Part shown: piece by piece, positions 39,301-51,293 of the stretch
Numbering within the stretch: position 1 is the stretch's first letter
How the letters are laid out: every line of letters starts with the position of its first letter
NCBI RefSeq assembly: GCF_003590835.1
Contig: NZ_QYUQ01000002.1
Coordinates: forward strand, 682,001 to 746,000
DNA length: 64,000 nt
DNA from: Noviherbaspirillum sedimenti
GTDB lineage: Bacteria; Pseudomonadota; Gammaproteobacteria; Burkholderiales; Burkholderiaceae_D
Direction: 5' to 3'
The notes under the pieces: generated by a model
Seen by the model: the letters and a program-made list of their open reading frames with translations, nothing else
Told to the model about the DNA's origin: nothing
Databases searched by the model: none
Translations under genes and position numbers: made by a program

Positions 39301-40410
39301 ATGATGAAACAGGTTGGCTTGGTAGGTTGGCGCGGCATGGTGGGTTCGGTCCTGATGCAGCGCATGCAGGAAGAAAACGATTTCGATCACATCGAACCGG
39401 TGTTTTTCTCCACCTCGAATGCCGGTGGCAAGGCCCCCGCGCAGGCGAAGAAGGAAACCACGCTCAAGGATGCCAACAGCATCGACGAGCTGAAAAAGTG
39501 CGACGTCATCATTACCTGCCAGGGCGGCGACTACACTAGCGAGATTTTCCCCAAGCTGCGCGCCGCCGGCTGGAACGGCTACTGGATCGATGCTGCGTCG
39601 ACCCTGCGCATGGCCGATGACGCCATCATCGTGCTCGACCCGGTCAACGCCCATGTGATCAAGGATGGCCTGAAGCGCGGCGTCAAGAATTACATCGGCG
39701 GCAACTGCACCAACTCGATCCTGCTGATGGGCGTCAACGGCCTGTTCCGCGAAGGCCTGGTCGAATGGGTCAGTTCCATGACCTACCAGGCCGCTTCCGG
39801 CGGCGGCGCCAACCACATGCGCGAACTGCTGAAAGGCATGGGCGTGGTCCACGCCGCCGTGGCCGACGAACTGGCGACGCCGTCTTCCGCGATTCTGGAC
39901 ATCGACCGCAAGGTGGCGCACACCATCCGCAAGGACGTGCCGACCGAATACTTCCCGGCGCCGCTGGCCGGCGGCCTGATTCCCTGGATCGACAAGCAGC
40001 TCGATAATGGCCAGTCCAAGGAAGAGTGGAAGGGTCAGGCCGAAGTCAACAAGATCCTCGGCAATACCGACACCATTCCGGTGGACGGTCTGTGCGTGCG
40101 CATCGGCGCCATGCGCTGCCACAGCCTGGCGCTGACGCTGAAGCTGAAAAAAGATTTGCCGCTGGCCGAGATCGAAAACATCATCCGTTCCGGCAATCCG
40201 TGGGTCAAATGGGTACCGAACGACCGTGCCATCACCGAGCAGGAATTGACCCCTGCCTCGATTACCGGTGGCCTGCAAATCGGCGTCGGTCGCGTGCGCA
40301 AGCTGAACATGGGGCCGGAATACCTGTCGGCTTTCGTCATCGGCGACCAGTTATTGTGGGGCGCTGCCGAACCCTTGCGGCGCATGCTGCGTATCCTGCT
40401 GGAAGACTGA
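39301..40410 (+). CDS. asd: Aspartate-semialdehyde dehydrogenase
   Basis: 369 residues of the gram-negative Asd type. The NADP-binding [13 protein letters not shown] is at the N-terminus, and the catalytic Cys136 sits in [12 protein letters not shown]. It makes aspartate semialdehyde for Lys, Thr, Met and diaminopimelate synthesis. Two adjacent ATGs (39301 and 39304) follow TTGAGGAAAC. It ends the leu-asd run, with a terminator 49 bp past the stop. Confidence 0.97.
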   Translation: MMKQVGLVGWRGMVGSVLMQRMQEENDFDHIEPVFFSTSNAGGKAPAQAKKETTLKDANSIDELKKCDVIITCQGGDYTSEIFPKLRAAGWNGYWIDAASTLRMADDAIIVLDPVNAHVIKDGLKRGVKNYIGGNCTNSILLMGVNGLFREGLVEWVSSMTYQAASGGGANHMRELLKGMGVVHAAVADELATPSSAILDIDRKVAHTIRKDVPTEYFPAPLAGGLIPWIDKQLDNGQSKEEWKGQAEVNKILGNTDTIPVDGLCVRIGAMRCHSLALTLKLKKDLPLAEIENIIRSGNPWVKWVPNDRAITEQELTPASITGGLQIGVGRVRKLNMGPEYLSAFVIGDQLLWGAAEPLRRMLRILLED

Positions 40411-40458
40411 GGCGCCTCGGCGACGACCTCTTCGGTTGTTGTCATGCCGCAACATCAA

Positions 40459-40500
40459 CCCGCCAAGATCCCTGCCAGACAGGGGGCTTGGCGGGTTTTG
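40459..40500 (+). terminator. Rho-independent terminator after asd
   Basis: CCCGCCAAG (40459-40467) pairs perfectly with CTTGGCGGG (40487-40495), with an inner CCCTG/CAGGG stem, followed by TTTTG. Confidence 0.88.
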
Positions 40501-40611
40501 CGTCTGTTCAGAAGATGGTTCCGCTTGCGAACGTAAGTCCATGATGATATGTTAAAAGTAAGCAACAAAAAATAACGTTCGTCGTGCTCGCGAAACCTGC
40601 AACACGCTCCC

Positions 40612-43590
40612 ATGGAATGCCCTCTTATGCCAATTAACATGCATTCAAGCAATCATTCTCAGCTCGCATCTTTCAGCATGAAAACGCTGAGCGCCGCTGT
40701 TCTTTCAGCCGTGCTTTGCACCAGTGCCTATGCGGCTGGATTGGGCAAGCTGACCGTGTTGTCGTCGCTGGGGCAGCCCCTGCGCGCAGAAATCGAGCTG
40801 ACTTCGGTGGCGAAGGAAGAAGCCGGCACGATCGTGGCGAAGCTGGCTTCGTCCGAAGCTTACCGGCAAGCCAATATCGACTTTAATCCGGCGCTGTTTT
40901 CCTTGCGCTTTGCCATCGAAAACCGGGGCGACCGCCATTTCGTCCGGGTGACCTCGGCCCAGCCAATCAATGAGCCCTTTGTGGCGATGCTGCTGGAACT
41001 CGGCGGCGGCAACAATCGCCTGGTACGCGAATATACTTTCCTGCTGGATCCGGCCGATTTGCGCATGGGGCCGTCGGCCCAGATCGCCGCCGCACCCGAA
41101 GCCCGGCCGCGCGCCGGCAGCGCTAGCCAGGCGCCCACAGTACGCACGGCGCCGGTGCCGCAACCGGAGGCTGCGCAACAGTCGGACACGCGTCCAGCCC
41201 AGCCGGCCAGGCGGGCCGGGCGCGCCGAATCTGCCGCGACGACGTCGCAGGCGGCGACGGGCGATGGCAACTACCAGGTCAAGAAAGGCGATACGCTGGC
41301 CGCGATCGCCGGCCACGTGAAGCAGGAAGGGGTTTCGCTCGACCAGATGCTGGTGGCCTTGTATCGCGCCAATGGCAGTGCCTTTGTCGGCAATAACATG
41401 AACCGCCTGCGCGCCGGCCAGATCCTCACGGTGCCGGACGCCGAGGCGGCGAAATCGATCGGCAAATCCGAGGCGCGCGGTGTCGTGGTCGCCCAGGCGG
41501 CCGATTTCAACGCCTACCGCAACCAGCTGGCCGGTCAGGTGGCTGCTGCGGCGCAGCCGAAGACATCGGAAGCCAGCCAGAGCGCCGCTGGCAAGATCAC
41601 CACCCAGGTCGAGGAAAAGCCGAGCGCTGTCAATGACGCCAAGGACAAACTGAAGTTGTCCAAGGCAGGTGCTGGCGCCAAGACGCCGGGCACCGGTCCT
41701 GCCGGTTTTGCTGCCGGTACCGAAGACCTCATCGCCAAGGAAAAAGCCCTGGCCGAATCCAGCGCGCGCGTCAAGGAGCTGGAGAAGAACGTCACCGATT
41801 TGCAGAAACTGCTGGAAATCAAGAACAAGGATCTGGCAGCGCAACAGGCGCAGGCACAGGCAAGTGCCAAGGTCGCTGCCGCATCCACAGCTGCAGGAGC
41901 ACCCGCAGCGCCGGCTGCTCCTGCAGCCGCCACAGCCCCCGCCGCCACGCCTGCCGCTCCTGCCGTCACCACACCCTCCGCCGCTGCTCCTGCAGATGCT
42001 GGCCAAGCGTCGCAGGCTGCTGCGGGTAGCGACGCAGCGCCTGCCGACAAGGCTGCCGCGCCAGCGCAGCCGGTCGCGGAGACGCCGCCGGCTGCGCCGG
42101 CCAAGCCGGCCGTCAAGCGGATCGCGCCACCGCCGCCTCCAGTTGAAGCGCCGAGCTTCCTCGACGAATTGTTGGGCAATACCGTTTTGCTGTCGAGCCT
42201 CGCCGCCGGCTTGCTGGCAGGTCTGGGCGCGCTGGGCATCTATGGCATGCGGCGCAAGAAAAATGCCGCACAATATGACGACAGCATCCTGGCTGATTCC
42301 AGCCTGAAAGCAAATTCGCTTTTCGGTTCGACCGGCGGACAGAGCGTCGATACCAGCAACAGCGTTTTCAATTCCAGCTTTACGCCGGCGGCCAGCCAGC
42401 TCGATGCCAACGAGGTCGACCCGATTGCCGAGGCCGATGTGTATATCGCCTATGGCCGCGATGCGCAAGCCGAGGAAATCCTCAAGGAAGCCTTGCGTAC
42501 CCAACCGGAGCGCCATGCGGTACGCGTGAAATTGCTGGAAATTTATGCCGGCCGCAAGGATTTGCGCGCCTTCGAGACGCTGGCCACCGAGCTCTACAGC
42601 ATGACCAGGGGCGAGGGGGAAGACTGGGCGCAGGCTGCCGTCATGGGCGCGGCGCTGGATCCGAACAACCCGCTGTATGCCGGCGCCAGGGCGGATCAAG
42701 GCAGCGAAGGCAAGGCAGCTGCGCTGGCGGCCGCCACCGCGTCGCAGGACGATGAGCTGGATGCCTTGCTCAACACTACGGACACGCAGCAATCCACCCT
42801 GGGCGTGCTGGATGGCCTGGAAGACAATTCGGCCTATTTCGACAATTCCATGATGAGCGACCTGCCGGCGCCGCCTGCAGCGCCAGCGCCGCAGGCAGAG
42901 TCGCCAGCGGCGGAGGACGCGACCGCAGTCAATAGCCTGGATTTCGACCTTGACGGCCTCAATCTGCAGGCACCGGAAATCCCTGTGAGTCCGCTGGCGA
43001 ACGATGCCGCGTCCGGGCTGGAATTCGGCAGCATGGATTTCAGTCTGGAGCAGAATCCGTCAACTGCAGACGATGAATTCGATGCGCCGGCCACCACGAT
43101 GAGCGTGGACCTCGGCGGCGACGATCTGGCATTCATGCCAGCTGAAGTGCCTAGCCTGCCGGAAGAAGCCGCACCGCGCGACGCGGCGTCGGCAGAGGTG
43201 ACTTCGCTGAATTTCGACCTCTCCGACATCAGCCTGGACTTGAATCCGGCCGAGAGCAAGCCGGCGGCAGCGGCGAAGGCGGAACCTGCGCTGCCCGACC
43301 TCGGCTCGACGCTGGATTTCTCGACTTCGTCGACCAAGTTCGACCTAACGCAAAGCTTGCCCAGCTTCGATCTTCCCCAGGGAGATTTCGAAGACAGCCT
43401 GGTGATCGATACCGAAAGCGACAGCGACAGTACGCCGGACTCGGAAATGGCGACCAAGCTGGACCTGGCGATCGCGTACCAGGAAATCGGCGACCGCGAA
43501 GGCGCCCGCGAATTACTGGACGAAGTCATCAAGGGCGGCAATCTGGACCAATCGGAAAAAGCCAGGTCATTGCTGCTCAGCCTGGCCTGA
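40612..43590 (+). CDS. fimV: FimV/HubP-family polar peptidoglycan-binding protein
   Basis: 992 residues from the first ATG; later ATGs at 40627, 40639 and 40678 are also possible because none has a ribosome site. A signal peptide (to about AYAAG) leads to the FimV N-terminal domain ([20 protein letters not shown]), a LysM domain (about 221-280), a coiled coil (about 385-425), a long Ala/Pro-rich linker, one membrane helix (about 525-545) and an acidic cytoplasmic part. It ends in the FimV C-terminal motif ([23 protein letters not shown]). It organises the cell pole and type IV pili. Flanked by terminators, so monocistronic. Confidence 0.92.
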   Translation: MECPLMPINMHSSNHSQLASFSMKTLSAAVLSAVLCTSAYAAGLGKLTVLSSLGQPLRAEIELTSVAKEEAGTIVAKLASSEAYRQANIDFNPALFSLRFAIENRGDRHFVRVTSAQPINEPFVAMLLELGGGNNRLVREYTFLLDPADLRMGPSAQIAAAPEARPRAGSASQAPTVRTAPVPQPEAAQQSDTRPAQPARRAGRAESAATTSQAATGDGNYQVKKGDTLAAIAGHVKQEGVSLDQMLVALYRANGSAFVGNNMNRLRAGQILTVPDAEAAKSIGKSEARGVVVAQAADFNAYRNQLAGQVAAAAQPKTSEASQSAAGKITTQVEEKPSAVNDAKDKLKLSKAGAGAKTPGTGPAGFAAGTEDLIAKEKALAESSARVKELEKNVTDLQKLLEIKNKDLAAQQAQAQASAKVAAASTAAGAPAAPAAPAAATAPAATPAAPAVTTPSAAAPADAGQASQAAAGSDAAPADKAAAPAQPVAETPPAAPAKPAVKRIAPPPPPVEAPSFLDELLGNTVLLSSLAAGLLAGLGALGIYGMRRKKNAAQYDDSILADSSLKANSLFGSTGGQSVDTSNSVFNSSFTPAASQLDANEVDPIAEADVYIAYGRDAQAEEILKEALRTQPERHAVRVKLLEIYAGRKDLRAFETLATELYSMTRGEGEDWAQAAVMGAALDPNNPLYAGARADQGSEGKAAALAAATASQDDELDALLNTTDTQQSTLGVLDGLEDNSAYFDNSMMSDLPAPPAAPAPQAESPAAEDATAVNSLDFDLDGLNLQAPEIPVSPLANDAASGLEFGSMDFSLEQNPSTADDEFDAPATTMSVDLGGDDLAFMPAEVPSLPEEAAPRDAASAEVTSLNFDLSDISLDLNPAESKPAAAAKAEPALPDLGSTLDFSTSSTKFDLTQSLPSFDLPQGDFEDSLVIDTESDSDSTPDSEMATKLDLAIAYQEIGDREGARELLDEVIKGGNLDQSEKARSLLLSLA

Positions 43591-43610
43591 TCCTCGCGTG
43601 GCACAATAGA

Positions 43611-43637
43611 GGGCGCAACGCTGTTGCGCCCTTTTTT
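43611..43637 (+). terminator. Rho-independent terminator after fimV
   Basis: GGGCGCAAC (43611-43619) pairs perfectly with GTTGCGCCC (43623-43631) around GCT, followed by six Ts (43632-43637). Confidence 0.92.
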
Positions 43638-43670
43638 ACGTTTGTTTATACGCACGCTGAAAGACCTGAA

Positions 43671-44468
43671 TTGAAACGCATCGCACTCGGCATCCAATAC
43701 GACGGCGCGCCCTGGCACGGCTGGCAAACCCAGCCCGATGGCCATACCGTGCAAGACCGCCTGGAAGCGGCCTTGCTGAAATTCGCCCGCACTCCCATCG
43801 ACGTCACCTGCGCCGGGCGCACCGATACCGGGGTGCACGCGCTGGAACAGGTGGTGCATTTTGATACCGACATCGCGCGCGAGGCGTTTTCCTGGGTGCG
43901 CGGGGTCAATGCCTTCCTGCCGCCGTCGATCGCGGTGCGCTGGGCGTGCGAAGTGGCGCCGGACGGGCAGGGCGAGCAATTCCATGCGCGCTTTTCCGCC
44001 GCCAGCCGCACCTACCATTACCTGCTGTACAACCATGCGACGCCTTCGCCGCTGTTGGCTGGCAAGGCGGGCTGGGCATTCCGGCCGCTGGAATTGGCGG
44101 CGATGCAGGAAGCCGCCCGCCATTTGCACGGTACGCATGACTTTTCCGCATTTCGTGCCGCCGAATGCCAGGCCAAGTCGCCGGTACGCAGCATGCAACG
44201 CATCGAGGTCGCCAGGCGCGGCGACCTGATTACCTTCAGCCTGACGGCCAACGCCTTCCTGCACCACATGGTGCGCAATATCGTCGGCTCGCTGATCGCC
44301 GTCGGCATTGGCAAATATCCGCCGGCGTGGATGCGGGAAATGCTGGAAGGATGCGACCGCAGCCGCGTTGCGCCAACCTTCATGCCGGACGGTTTGTACC
44401 TGGCCAGGATCGACTACGATCCCAAATGGGGTTTGCCGCAGGAAGCAGCCGTGCCTTTCTGGCTGTGA
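43671..44468 (+). CDS. truA: tRNA pseudouridine38-40 synthase
   Basis: 265 residues. The nucleophilic Asp52 is in [14 protein letters not shown], and [10 protein letters not shown] and [13 protein letters not shown] are typical later motifs. It modifies U38-U40 of tRNA anticodon stems. The start appears to be TTG at 43671 (TTGAAACGCATC), since the conserved N-terminus begins there and no ATG is near; no good ribosome site is seen. It begins a transcript with trpF-trpB-trpA after the fimV terminator. Confidence 0.93.
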   Translation: MKRIALGIQYDGAPWHGWQTQPDGHTVQDRLEAALLKFARTPIDVTCAGRTDTGVHALEQVVHFDTDIAREAFSWVRGVNAFLPPSIAVRWACEVAPDGQGEQFHARFSAASRTYHYLLYNHATPSPLLAGKAGWAFRPLELAAMQEAARHLHGTHDFSAFRAAECQAKSPVRSMQRIEVARRGDLITFSLTANAFLHHMVRNIVGSLIAVGIGKYPPAWMREMLEGCDRSRVAPTFMPDGLYLARIDYDPKWGLPQEAAVPFWL

Positions 44469-44535
44469 TGGCGGGCGTGGAACGGGTATACTTGGCCGCT
44501 TCGCCCACTTGCGCACTGAACGTGCCGCTGCAACG

Positions 44536-45207
44536 ATGAGCCACCGTACCCGTATCAAGATTTGCGGCCTGACCCGGCCGGAAGATGTCCAGGCGGCCGT
44601 AGCCGCCGGCGCCGATGCGCTGGGTTTTGTCTTTTACGACAAGAGTCCGCGCCACGTCAGCGCCGCCCAGGCGAAGGCGCTGATTGCGCAGATTCCGCCT
44701 TTTATCACCCCGGTTGGCCTGTTCGTCAATGCCAGCGCCGAAGCCGTCGCGGATGTCCTCGCCACGGCGCCGATTTCATTGTTGCAATTCCATGGCGATG
44801 AAAGCCTGGAACAATGTTGCGAGACTGCCAGCCGGGTGCGACGTCCCTTCTTGCGCGCCGTGCGGGTCAGGGCGGATATGCAGTCCGCCGATTTGGTAGA
44901 ATACGAGCGGCAATACCGTTCATCCAGCCAATGGTTTGCCGGCTTGCTGCTCGATGCCTTCGTGGAAGGCTATGGCGGCGGCGGAAAGGTCTTTGATTGG
45001 TCTCTCATTCCAAAAGAAATCGCGCCTCGGCTCGTTTTGAGTGGTGGCTTGAATGCACAGAACGCGACTGAGGCGGTGGCCCAGGTGCGCCCTTGGGCGG
45101 TCGACGTCAGCAGCGGCGTCGAAAGCGGCAAGGGCATCAAGGACGCGGCCAGGATCGCGGCCTTCATCGGCGCGGTACGCGCCGCCGACACGGCAAGCAG
45201 CCACTAG
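44536..45207 (+). CDS. trpF: Phosphoribosylanthranilate isomerase
   Basis: 223 residues. [12 protein letters not shown] with catalytic Cys10 at the N-terminus, LLQFHGDES in the middle, a LLLDAF strand with the catalytic Asp, and [14 protein letters not shown] plus [15 protein letters not shown] forming the phosphate-binding loops. Third or fourth step of tryptophan synthesis. The ATG at 44536 replaces a longer frame that overlaps truA. It lies 20 bp before trpB. Confidence 0.95.
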   Translation: MSHRTRIKICGLTRPEDVQAAVAAGADALGFVFYDKSPRHVSAAQAKALIAQIPPFITPVGLFVNASAEAVADVLATAPISLLQFHGDESLEQCCETASRVRRPFLRAVRVRADMQSADLVEYERQYRSSSQWFAGLLLDAFVEGYGGGGKVFDWSLIPKEIAPRLVLSGGLNAQNATEAVAQVRPWAVDVSSGVESGKGIKDAARIAAFIGAVRAADTASSH

Positions 45208-45227
45208 AAAATAACTGGAAAACACCC

Positions 45228-46454
<1,227 letters not shown>

Positions 46455-46495
46455 AGCAACACTCCGGGCGCCGATCAACCAGAAAAACCAATCCC

Positions 46496-47293
46496 ATGTC
46501 ACGAATCCAAACCACTTTCGCCGCCCTGGCGGCGCACAACAAAAAGGGCCTGATCCCCTTCATCACGGCGGGCGATCCCGCGCCCGAACTGACCGTGCCG
46601 CTGATGCATGCGCTGGTGGCGGGCGGCGCCGATATCCTCGAACTGGGCGTGCCGTTTTCCGACCCCATGGCTGAAGGCCCGGTGATCCAGCGCGCCTGCG
46701 AGCGTGCCCTGAAATTCAACGTCAGCATGCATGATGTGCTCGGCTACGTGCGCGAATTTCGCAAGACCAACAGCACCACGCCGGTGGTCCTGATGGGGTA
46801 TGCCAATCCGATCGAGCGCATGGGCGTGGATGCCTTCGTCGCCGCCGCCGCCGAGGCCGGCGTCGACGGCAGCATCGTGGTCGACTATCCGCCGGAAGAA
46901 TGCGAGGAATTCGCCGCCAAGATGCAGGCCCATGGCATGGACCCGATCTTCCTGCTGGCGCCCACCTCGACCGAGGCGCGCATGGAGCAGGTGGCGCGCT
47001 TCGGCAGTGGCTTCAGCTATTACGTTTCGCTCAAAGGCGTGACCGGCGCGCAGAATATCGATACCGCTGAAGTGGCGGACAAGATCGCTACGGTGCGCCG
47101 GCATGTCAAGCTGCCCATCGGCGTCGGCTTCGGCATTCGCGATGCCGCCACCGCCAAGGCAGTGGCCAGCGTCGCCGATGCGGTGGTGATCGGCAGCCGC
47201 ATCATCCAGGAACTCGAAAATACTCCGCGCGAGCAGGCGGTGGCGGCGGTGCAGGCATTCATTTCCGGCATCCGGCAGGCCCTGGACGAATAG
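46496..47293 (+). CDS. trpA: Tryptophan synthase alpha chain
   Basis: 265 residues, TIM barrel. The catalytic Glu49 is in [10 protein letters not shown]. Position 60, which is the second catalytic acid Asp in the Salmonella enzyme (LADGP), is Glu here (MAEGP, codon GAA). The rest, including the GVTGAQN loop and the GFGI phosphate site, is normal. It cleaves indole-3-glycerol phosphate and passes indole to TrpB. Start at ATG 46496 (MSRIQ). An unusual or lineage-typical residue, not a sign of decay. Confidence 0.95.
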   Translation: MSRIQTTFAALAAHNKKGLIPFITAGDPAPELTVPLMHALVAGGADILELGVPFSDPMAEGPVIQRACERALKFNVSMHDVLGYVREFRKTNSTTPVVLMGYANPIERMGVDAFVAAAAEAGVDGSIVVDYPPEECEEFAAKMQAHGMDPIFLLAPTSTEARMEQVARFGSGFSYYVSLKGVTGAQNIDTAEVADKIATVRRHVKLPIGVGFGIRDAATAKAVASVADAVVIGSRIIQELENTPREQAVAAVQAFISGIRQALDE

Positions 47294-47438
47294 CTTGCAG
47301 GCAGGGCACCAGTCATTTAGGATGGCGGCCAAGGGTTGGTTGGCGGGCAAGCGAGTTGTGTTAATCTTAATGAAACTTTACTTGCCCCGAACAAAGTAAA
47401 TTTTGCATTCAGGCAAAACAATAATTGAAAGAGGCGCC

Positions 47439-48311
47439 ATGAGTTGGCTAGACAAATTACTCCCGCCGCGCATCCAGCGCAGCGAATCGGCTTCCCGCAA
47501 ATCCGTGCCGGAAGGCCTGTGGGTCAAGTGCCCGTCCTGCGAAGCGGTGCTGTATCGTACCGATCTCGAATCCAATCTGCATGTCTGCCCCAAGTGCGAC
47601 CATCACATGCGCATCCGCGCGCGCGACCGCCTGGACGCCTTGCTGGATGCCGAAGGGCGCTACGAAATCGGCCAGGAAGCCCTGCCGGTCGATACGCTCA
47701 AGTTTAAGGATAGCAAGAAGTACTCGGACCGCCTGAAGGCGGCCATGGAAGCCACTGGCGAAACCGATGCCCTGATCGTCCTCGGTGGCGCCATCATGAC
47801 CGTGCCGGTGGTGGCGGCCTGTTTCGAATTCGAGTTCATGGCCGGCACCATGGGTTCGGTGGTCGGCGAGCGCTTCGTGCGCGGCGCTCAGGCTGCGCTG
47901 GAACAAAAGGTGCCATTCATCTGCATCGCCGCTTCCGGCGGCGCCCGCATGCAGGAAGGTTTGCTGTCGCTGATGCAGATGGCCAAGACCACTTCCATGC
48001 TGACCAAGCTGTCCGAGAGAAAGCTGCCCTTCATTTCGGTGTTGACCGATCCGACCACCGGCGGCGTTTCGGCGTCGTTCGCCTTCCTGGGCGACGTCGT
48101 CATCGCCGAGCCCAAGGCCCTGATCGGTTTTGCCGGCCCGCGCGTGATCGAAAACACCGTGCGCGAGAAATTGCCGGAAGGTTTTCAGCGTTCCGAATTC
48201 CTGCTGCAGAAAGGTGCGATCGACATGATCGTCGACCGCCGCAAGATGCGTGAGGAAATCGCCCGCCTGTTGGCATTGCTGCAAAACCAGGCGGCCGAAG
48301 TGGTGGCCTGA
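47439..48311 (+). CDS. accD: Acetyl-CoA carboxylase carboxyltransferase beta subunit
   Basis: 290 residues. The N-terminal zinc ribbon has CPSC (about 28-31) and CPKC (about 47-50), followed by the carboxyltransferase core with [21 protein letters not shown] and [13 protein letters not shown]. It joins AccA to transfer carboxyl from biotin to acetyl-CoA. AAAGAGG precedes the ATG at 47439. A strong terminator follows. Confidence 0.97.
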   Translation: MSWLDKLLPPRIQRSESASRKSVPEGLWVKCPSCEAVLYRTDLESNLHVCPKCDHHMRIRARDRLDALLDAEGRYEIGQEALPVDTLKFKDSKKYSDRLKAAMEATGETDALIVLGGAIMTVPVVAACFEFEFMAGTMGSVVGERFVRGAQAALEQKVPFICIAASGGARMQEGLLSLMQMAKTTSMLTKLSERKLPFISVLTDPTTGGVSASFAFLGDVVIAEPKALIGFAGPRVIENTVREKLPEGFQRSEFLLQKGAIDMIVDRRKMREEIARLLALLQNQAAEVVA

Positions 48312-48331
48312 TTTTCCTTGCCAGCCAGACG

Positions 48332-48362
48332 AGCCCGAACCGCAGCCAGGTTCGGGCTTTTT
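48332..48362 (+). terminator. Rho-independent terminator after accD
   Basis: AGCCCGAACC (48332-48341) pairs perfectly with GGTTCGGGCT (48349-48358) around a 7-nt loop, followed by a T-run. Confidence 0.92.
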
Positions 48363-48391
48363 AATTTCAAAATCGCCCCCATTTAGCTGTC

Positions 48392-49738
48392 ATGCATACT
48401 TCCCCCGCCACCCTGGCCGATTGGCTTGCCCATCTTGAAACCCTGCATCCGAAAGCCATTGATCTCGGCCTCGAACGCGTTGCCCAGGTCAGGGAGCGGC
48501 TGGGTATCGTCTTCGACTGTCCGGTGATCACCGTCGGCGGCACCAATGGCAAGGGCTCGACCTGCGCCATGCTGGAATCGATCCTGCGCCAGGCCGGCTA
48601 CAAGGTCGGCATGTACACCTCGCCGCATTTGCTGCATTTCAATGAGCGCGCGCGCCTTGACGGCGAGTCGGCCACCGATGCCGCCCTGGTCGAACAGTTC
48701 GTCGCCGTCGAAGCGGCGCGTGGCGAGATCTCGCTGACCTATTTTGAATTCACCACCCTGGCCATCCTGCGCCTGTTCGCCGGCGCCGGGCTGGATGCGG
48801 TGATTCTGGAAGTGGGGCTGGGCGGGCGCCTGGATGCGGTCAATGTGATCGATGCCGATGTGGCCATTGTCACCAGCGTCGATATCGACCATCAGGAATA
48901 CCTGGGCGATACGCGCGAGCAGATCGGCGTCGAAAAGGCCGGTATCTTCCGCGCCGGCCGCCCCGCAATCTGCAGCGACCCGGTGCCGCCCAAATCCCTG
49001 CTGGCGCATGCCGAGGCGATCGGCGCCGACCTCTGGCTGGTGGGGCGCGATTTCAATTATTCGGGCGACAAGCAGCAATGGAATTACGGCGGCCGCAGCC
49101 AGCGCCGCAACTCGCTGGGTTATCCCAGCCTGCGCGGCGCCAATCAATTGCTCAATGCCAGCGCCGCCCTGGCGGCGCTGGAAGTGCTGCGCCTGCGCCT
49201 GCCGGTCGGCGCCCAGGAAGTGCGCAACGGCCTGGTGATGGTCGACTGGCCAGGGCGCTTCCAGGTCTTGCCGGGACGGCCGACGGTGGTGCTGGATGTC
49301 GCCCACAATCCGCATGCGGCGGCGACGCTCGCGCAAAACCTCGACAACATGGGTTTCCACCGCTTCACCTATGCCGTGTTCGGCGCCATGCAGGACAAGG
49401 ATATCGATGGCATCATCGCCCAACTCAAGGACCGCATCGACCACTGGTGCCTGACCGATCTGCCGCTGCCGCGCGCGGCCAGCGCCGACAGTATCCGGCA
49501 AAAGCTGCTGGCTGCCGGCGTCGTACCGGGGGACGGACCTGCTGCCGAATCCAGTATTGCCTGTTTTGCCACGCCTGCGGCGGCGTTTGCAAATGCAATC
49601 AACAGAGCGGACGAGAATGATAGAATTGCGGTCTTCGGATCTTTCCTGACTGTCGCTGGCGTGATGGAAGCCCGGAATCAGGACAGAAGTCAGGCCCAAT
49701 TTAGCCTGAGTAGCGCGCAATCCTCTTCTCAACCATAG
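48392..49738 (+). CDS. folC: Dihydrofolate/folylpolyglutamate synthase
   Basis: 448 residues. The Mur-ligase-type P-loop GGTNGKGSTCAM (about 49-60), the SPHLLHFNERARL substrate loop and VLDVAHNPHAA in the C-terminal domain identify FolC. It adds glutamate to dihydropteroate and to folates. It begins the folC-SPOR-cvpA-purF run, the same order as E. coli folC-dedD-cvpA-purF. Confidence 0.96.
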   Translation: MHTSPATLADWLAHLETLHPKAIDLGLERVAQVRERLGIVFDCPVITVGGTNGKGSTCAMLESILRQAGYKVGMYTSPHLLHFNERARLDGESATDAALVEQFVAVEAARGEISLTYFEFTTLAILRLFAGAGLDAVILEVGLGGRLDAVNVIDADVAIVTSVDIDHQEYLGDTREQIGVEKAGIFRAGRPAICSDPVPPKSLLAHAEAIGADLWLVGRDFNYSGDKQQWNYGGRSQRRNSLGYPSLRGANQLLNASAALAALEVLRLRLPVGAQEVRNGLVMVDWPGRFQVLPGRPTVVLDVAHNPHAAATLAQNLDNMGFHRFTYAVFGAMQDKDIDGIIAQLKDRIDHWCLTDLPLPRAASADSIRQKLLAAGVVPGDGPAAESSIACFATPAAAFANAINRADENDRIAVFGSFLTVAGVMEARNQDRSQAQFSLSSAQSSSQP

Positions 49739-49748
49739 AACCGATCGC

Positions 49749-50690
49749 ATGAGTTTGTTCTCGTTTTTCCGCAAAAACAAGCAGGAAGCCCCGGATGACG
49801 ATACGTCGTATTCCCGGGCCAAAGACGAGCCGAACCCAAAGCGCCCCCGCGCCCGACGCCAGTCGGCGAGCGACGATGCAGCGGCGGATCAGATCTTGCC
49901 GGAAAAGAAACGCGCACGGCGCCGCCTGGTCGGTGCAGTCGCCCTGGTGCTGGCGGCGGTAATCGGCTTGCCGATGGTGCTCGACTCGGAACCCAAGCCG
50001 CTGGCGCAAGACATCGATATCAAAATCCCCTCCAAGGACTCGCCGGCGCATCAGCCGCAGTCGCGGCGTTTGCCGGTGCCGGTGACCGCTTCGCTCGGCC
50101 CGGATGAACAAATTCTTGAGCCGGTGGATGGCGGCGGCGCGCCGGTCGCGGCGCCGGATGCCCGCAAACCTGCAATGCCCGCCGTGGTGGCGGCCAGCGA
50201 TGCGGCCGAGCGCAAGGAAGCGATGCCAGCGGCAAGCCCGAAAGCCGTCGCCGCAGAGCCAACAGCCGCCGAGGCGAAAGTCATGGCCCGGACCGAGCCG
50301 AAAGAGAAAGAAGCCGCCAAGCCGGAAGCGCCGGCAAGCGCCAGGAGCGCGCCGAAAGCCCCTGCCGATGAAGACAAGGAAGCCGCACGGGCCAAGGCCA
50401 TCCTGGAGGGCAAGGGCGTGACCGATGCCGGCAAGGCCCCGGCCGATAAAAAGCCGGGCAAATACATGATCCAGGTTGCGGCACTGGCGAGCCAGGACAA
50501 GATCAACGAATTGCGCAGCAAGCTGAAGGCGGCGGGCATCGCCAGCCAGACACAAAAGATTCCTACCGCAAACGGCGAACGCACCCGCGTGCGCGTCGGC
50601 CCCTTTGCCAGCAAGGAAGAGGCGGAGAAGACGCGCGCCAGACTGGTCAAGCTGGGTTTGAATGGCAGCCTGGTGCCGCTGGGCGAGTGA
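49749..50690 (+). CDS. SPOR-domain cell-division protein (DedD-like)
   Basis: 313 residues. A short basic cytoplasmic N-terminus, one membrane helix (about 57-77, LVGAVALVLAAVIGLPMVL), a long Ala/Pro/Lys-rich periplasmic linker and a C-terminal SPOR domain (about 236-313; YMIQVAALASQDKINELRSKL) that binds denuded peptidoglycan at the septum. It lies in the DedD position between folC and cvpA. The low-complexity linker varies among relatives. Confidence 0.9.
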   Translation: MSLFSFFRKNKQEAPDDDTSYSRAKDEPNPKRPRARRQSASDDAAADQILPEKKRARRRLVGAVALVLAAVIGLPMVLDSEPKPLAQDIDIKIPSKDSPAHQPQSRRLPVPVTASLGPDEQILEPVDGGGAPVAAPDARKPAMPAVVAASDAAERKEAMPAASPKAVAAEPTAAEAKVMARTEPKEKEAAKPEAPASARSAPKAPADEDKEAARAKAILEGKGVTDAGKAPADKKPGKYMIQVAALASQDKINELRSKLKAAGIASQTQKIPTANGERTRVRVGPFASKEEAEKTRARLVKLGLNGSLVPLGE

Positions 50691-50723
50691 GGGGCGATTG
50701 CACAGGATGATGGGTAGCGGCGC

Positions 50724-51212
50724 GTGACGATTTTCGATTACCTGGTGCTGTTCGTGCTGGCCTGCTCCATCGTGATCAGCACGATGCGCGGCCTGGTCAA
50801 GGAAGTGCTGTCGCTGTTGGGCTGGGTCGTCGCACTGGTGGTCGCCAATGCCTACGGCCAGGATCTGGCGGCGATGCTGGGGGACGTCGTCCCCGGTGCG
50901 GCAATGCGCCTGATCGTCGCCTTCATCGTTTTGTTTATTGGCGTAAGATTGCTCATGGGCCTGTTCGCCATGGCGGTAGATGCCATCATCACGCGTAGCG
51001 GCATGAGTGTCGCTGACCGCGGCCTGGGTGGCTTGTTCGGTCTGGCGCGCGGTCTGGTTCTGGTGCTGGCGGCAGTGCTGCTGAGCGGCTTGACGGCGAT
51101 CCCGCAGCAAGCATTCTGGAAAGACGCCTTGTTGAGCCCGCTGGCGGAAACCGCGGCGCAAACCGTCAAACCTTTTTTGCCGGGCGCATTCGCCCGCAAC
51201 GTGCATTATTAG
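50724..51212 (+). CDS. cvpA: CvpA family membrane protein
   Basis: 162 residues with four hydrophobic helices and the family front FDYLVLFVLACSIVISTMRGLVKEVLSLLGWV. The start is a GTG at 50724; no ATG fits. CvpA was named for colicin V production and is linked to envelope and bile-salt tolerance. It is followed by an inverted repeat and purF. Confidence 0.92.
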   Translation: MTIFDYLVLFVLACSIVISTMRGLVKEVLSLLGWVVALVVANAYGQDLAAMLGDVVPGAAMRLIVAFIVLFIGVRLLMGLFAMAVDAIITRSGMSVADRGLGGLFGLARGLVLVLAAVLLSGLTAIPQQAFWKDALLSPLAETAAQTVKPFLPGAFARNVHY

Positions 51213-51219
51213 TAATTGC

Positions 51220-51252
51220 GGGACAGAGTTAAGCCTAGCGCTACTCTGTCCC
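51220..51252. repeat. REP-like palindrome GGGACAGAGT/ACTCTGTCCC
   Basis: Perfect 10-bp arms (51220-51229 and 51243-51252) around 13 nt, in the 81-bp gap before purF. No T-run follows. The core resembles dispersed palindromes associated with REP-type (Y1) transposases in proteobacteria, which is from memory; only one copy is in the window. Confidence 0.55.
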
Positions 51253-51293
51253 CAACACTTTAGATATATTTTGTCTTAGTTGAGGAGTCCACC

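Noticed and set aside
40705..42792. 695-residue minus strand ORF over fimV
   Set aside because: Shadow frame of the Ala/Pro-rich fimV sequence.
42834..44558. 574-residue minus strand ORF
   Set aside because: Overlaps the end of fimV, its terminator and truA on the opposite strand; no domain seen.
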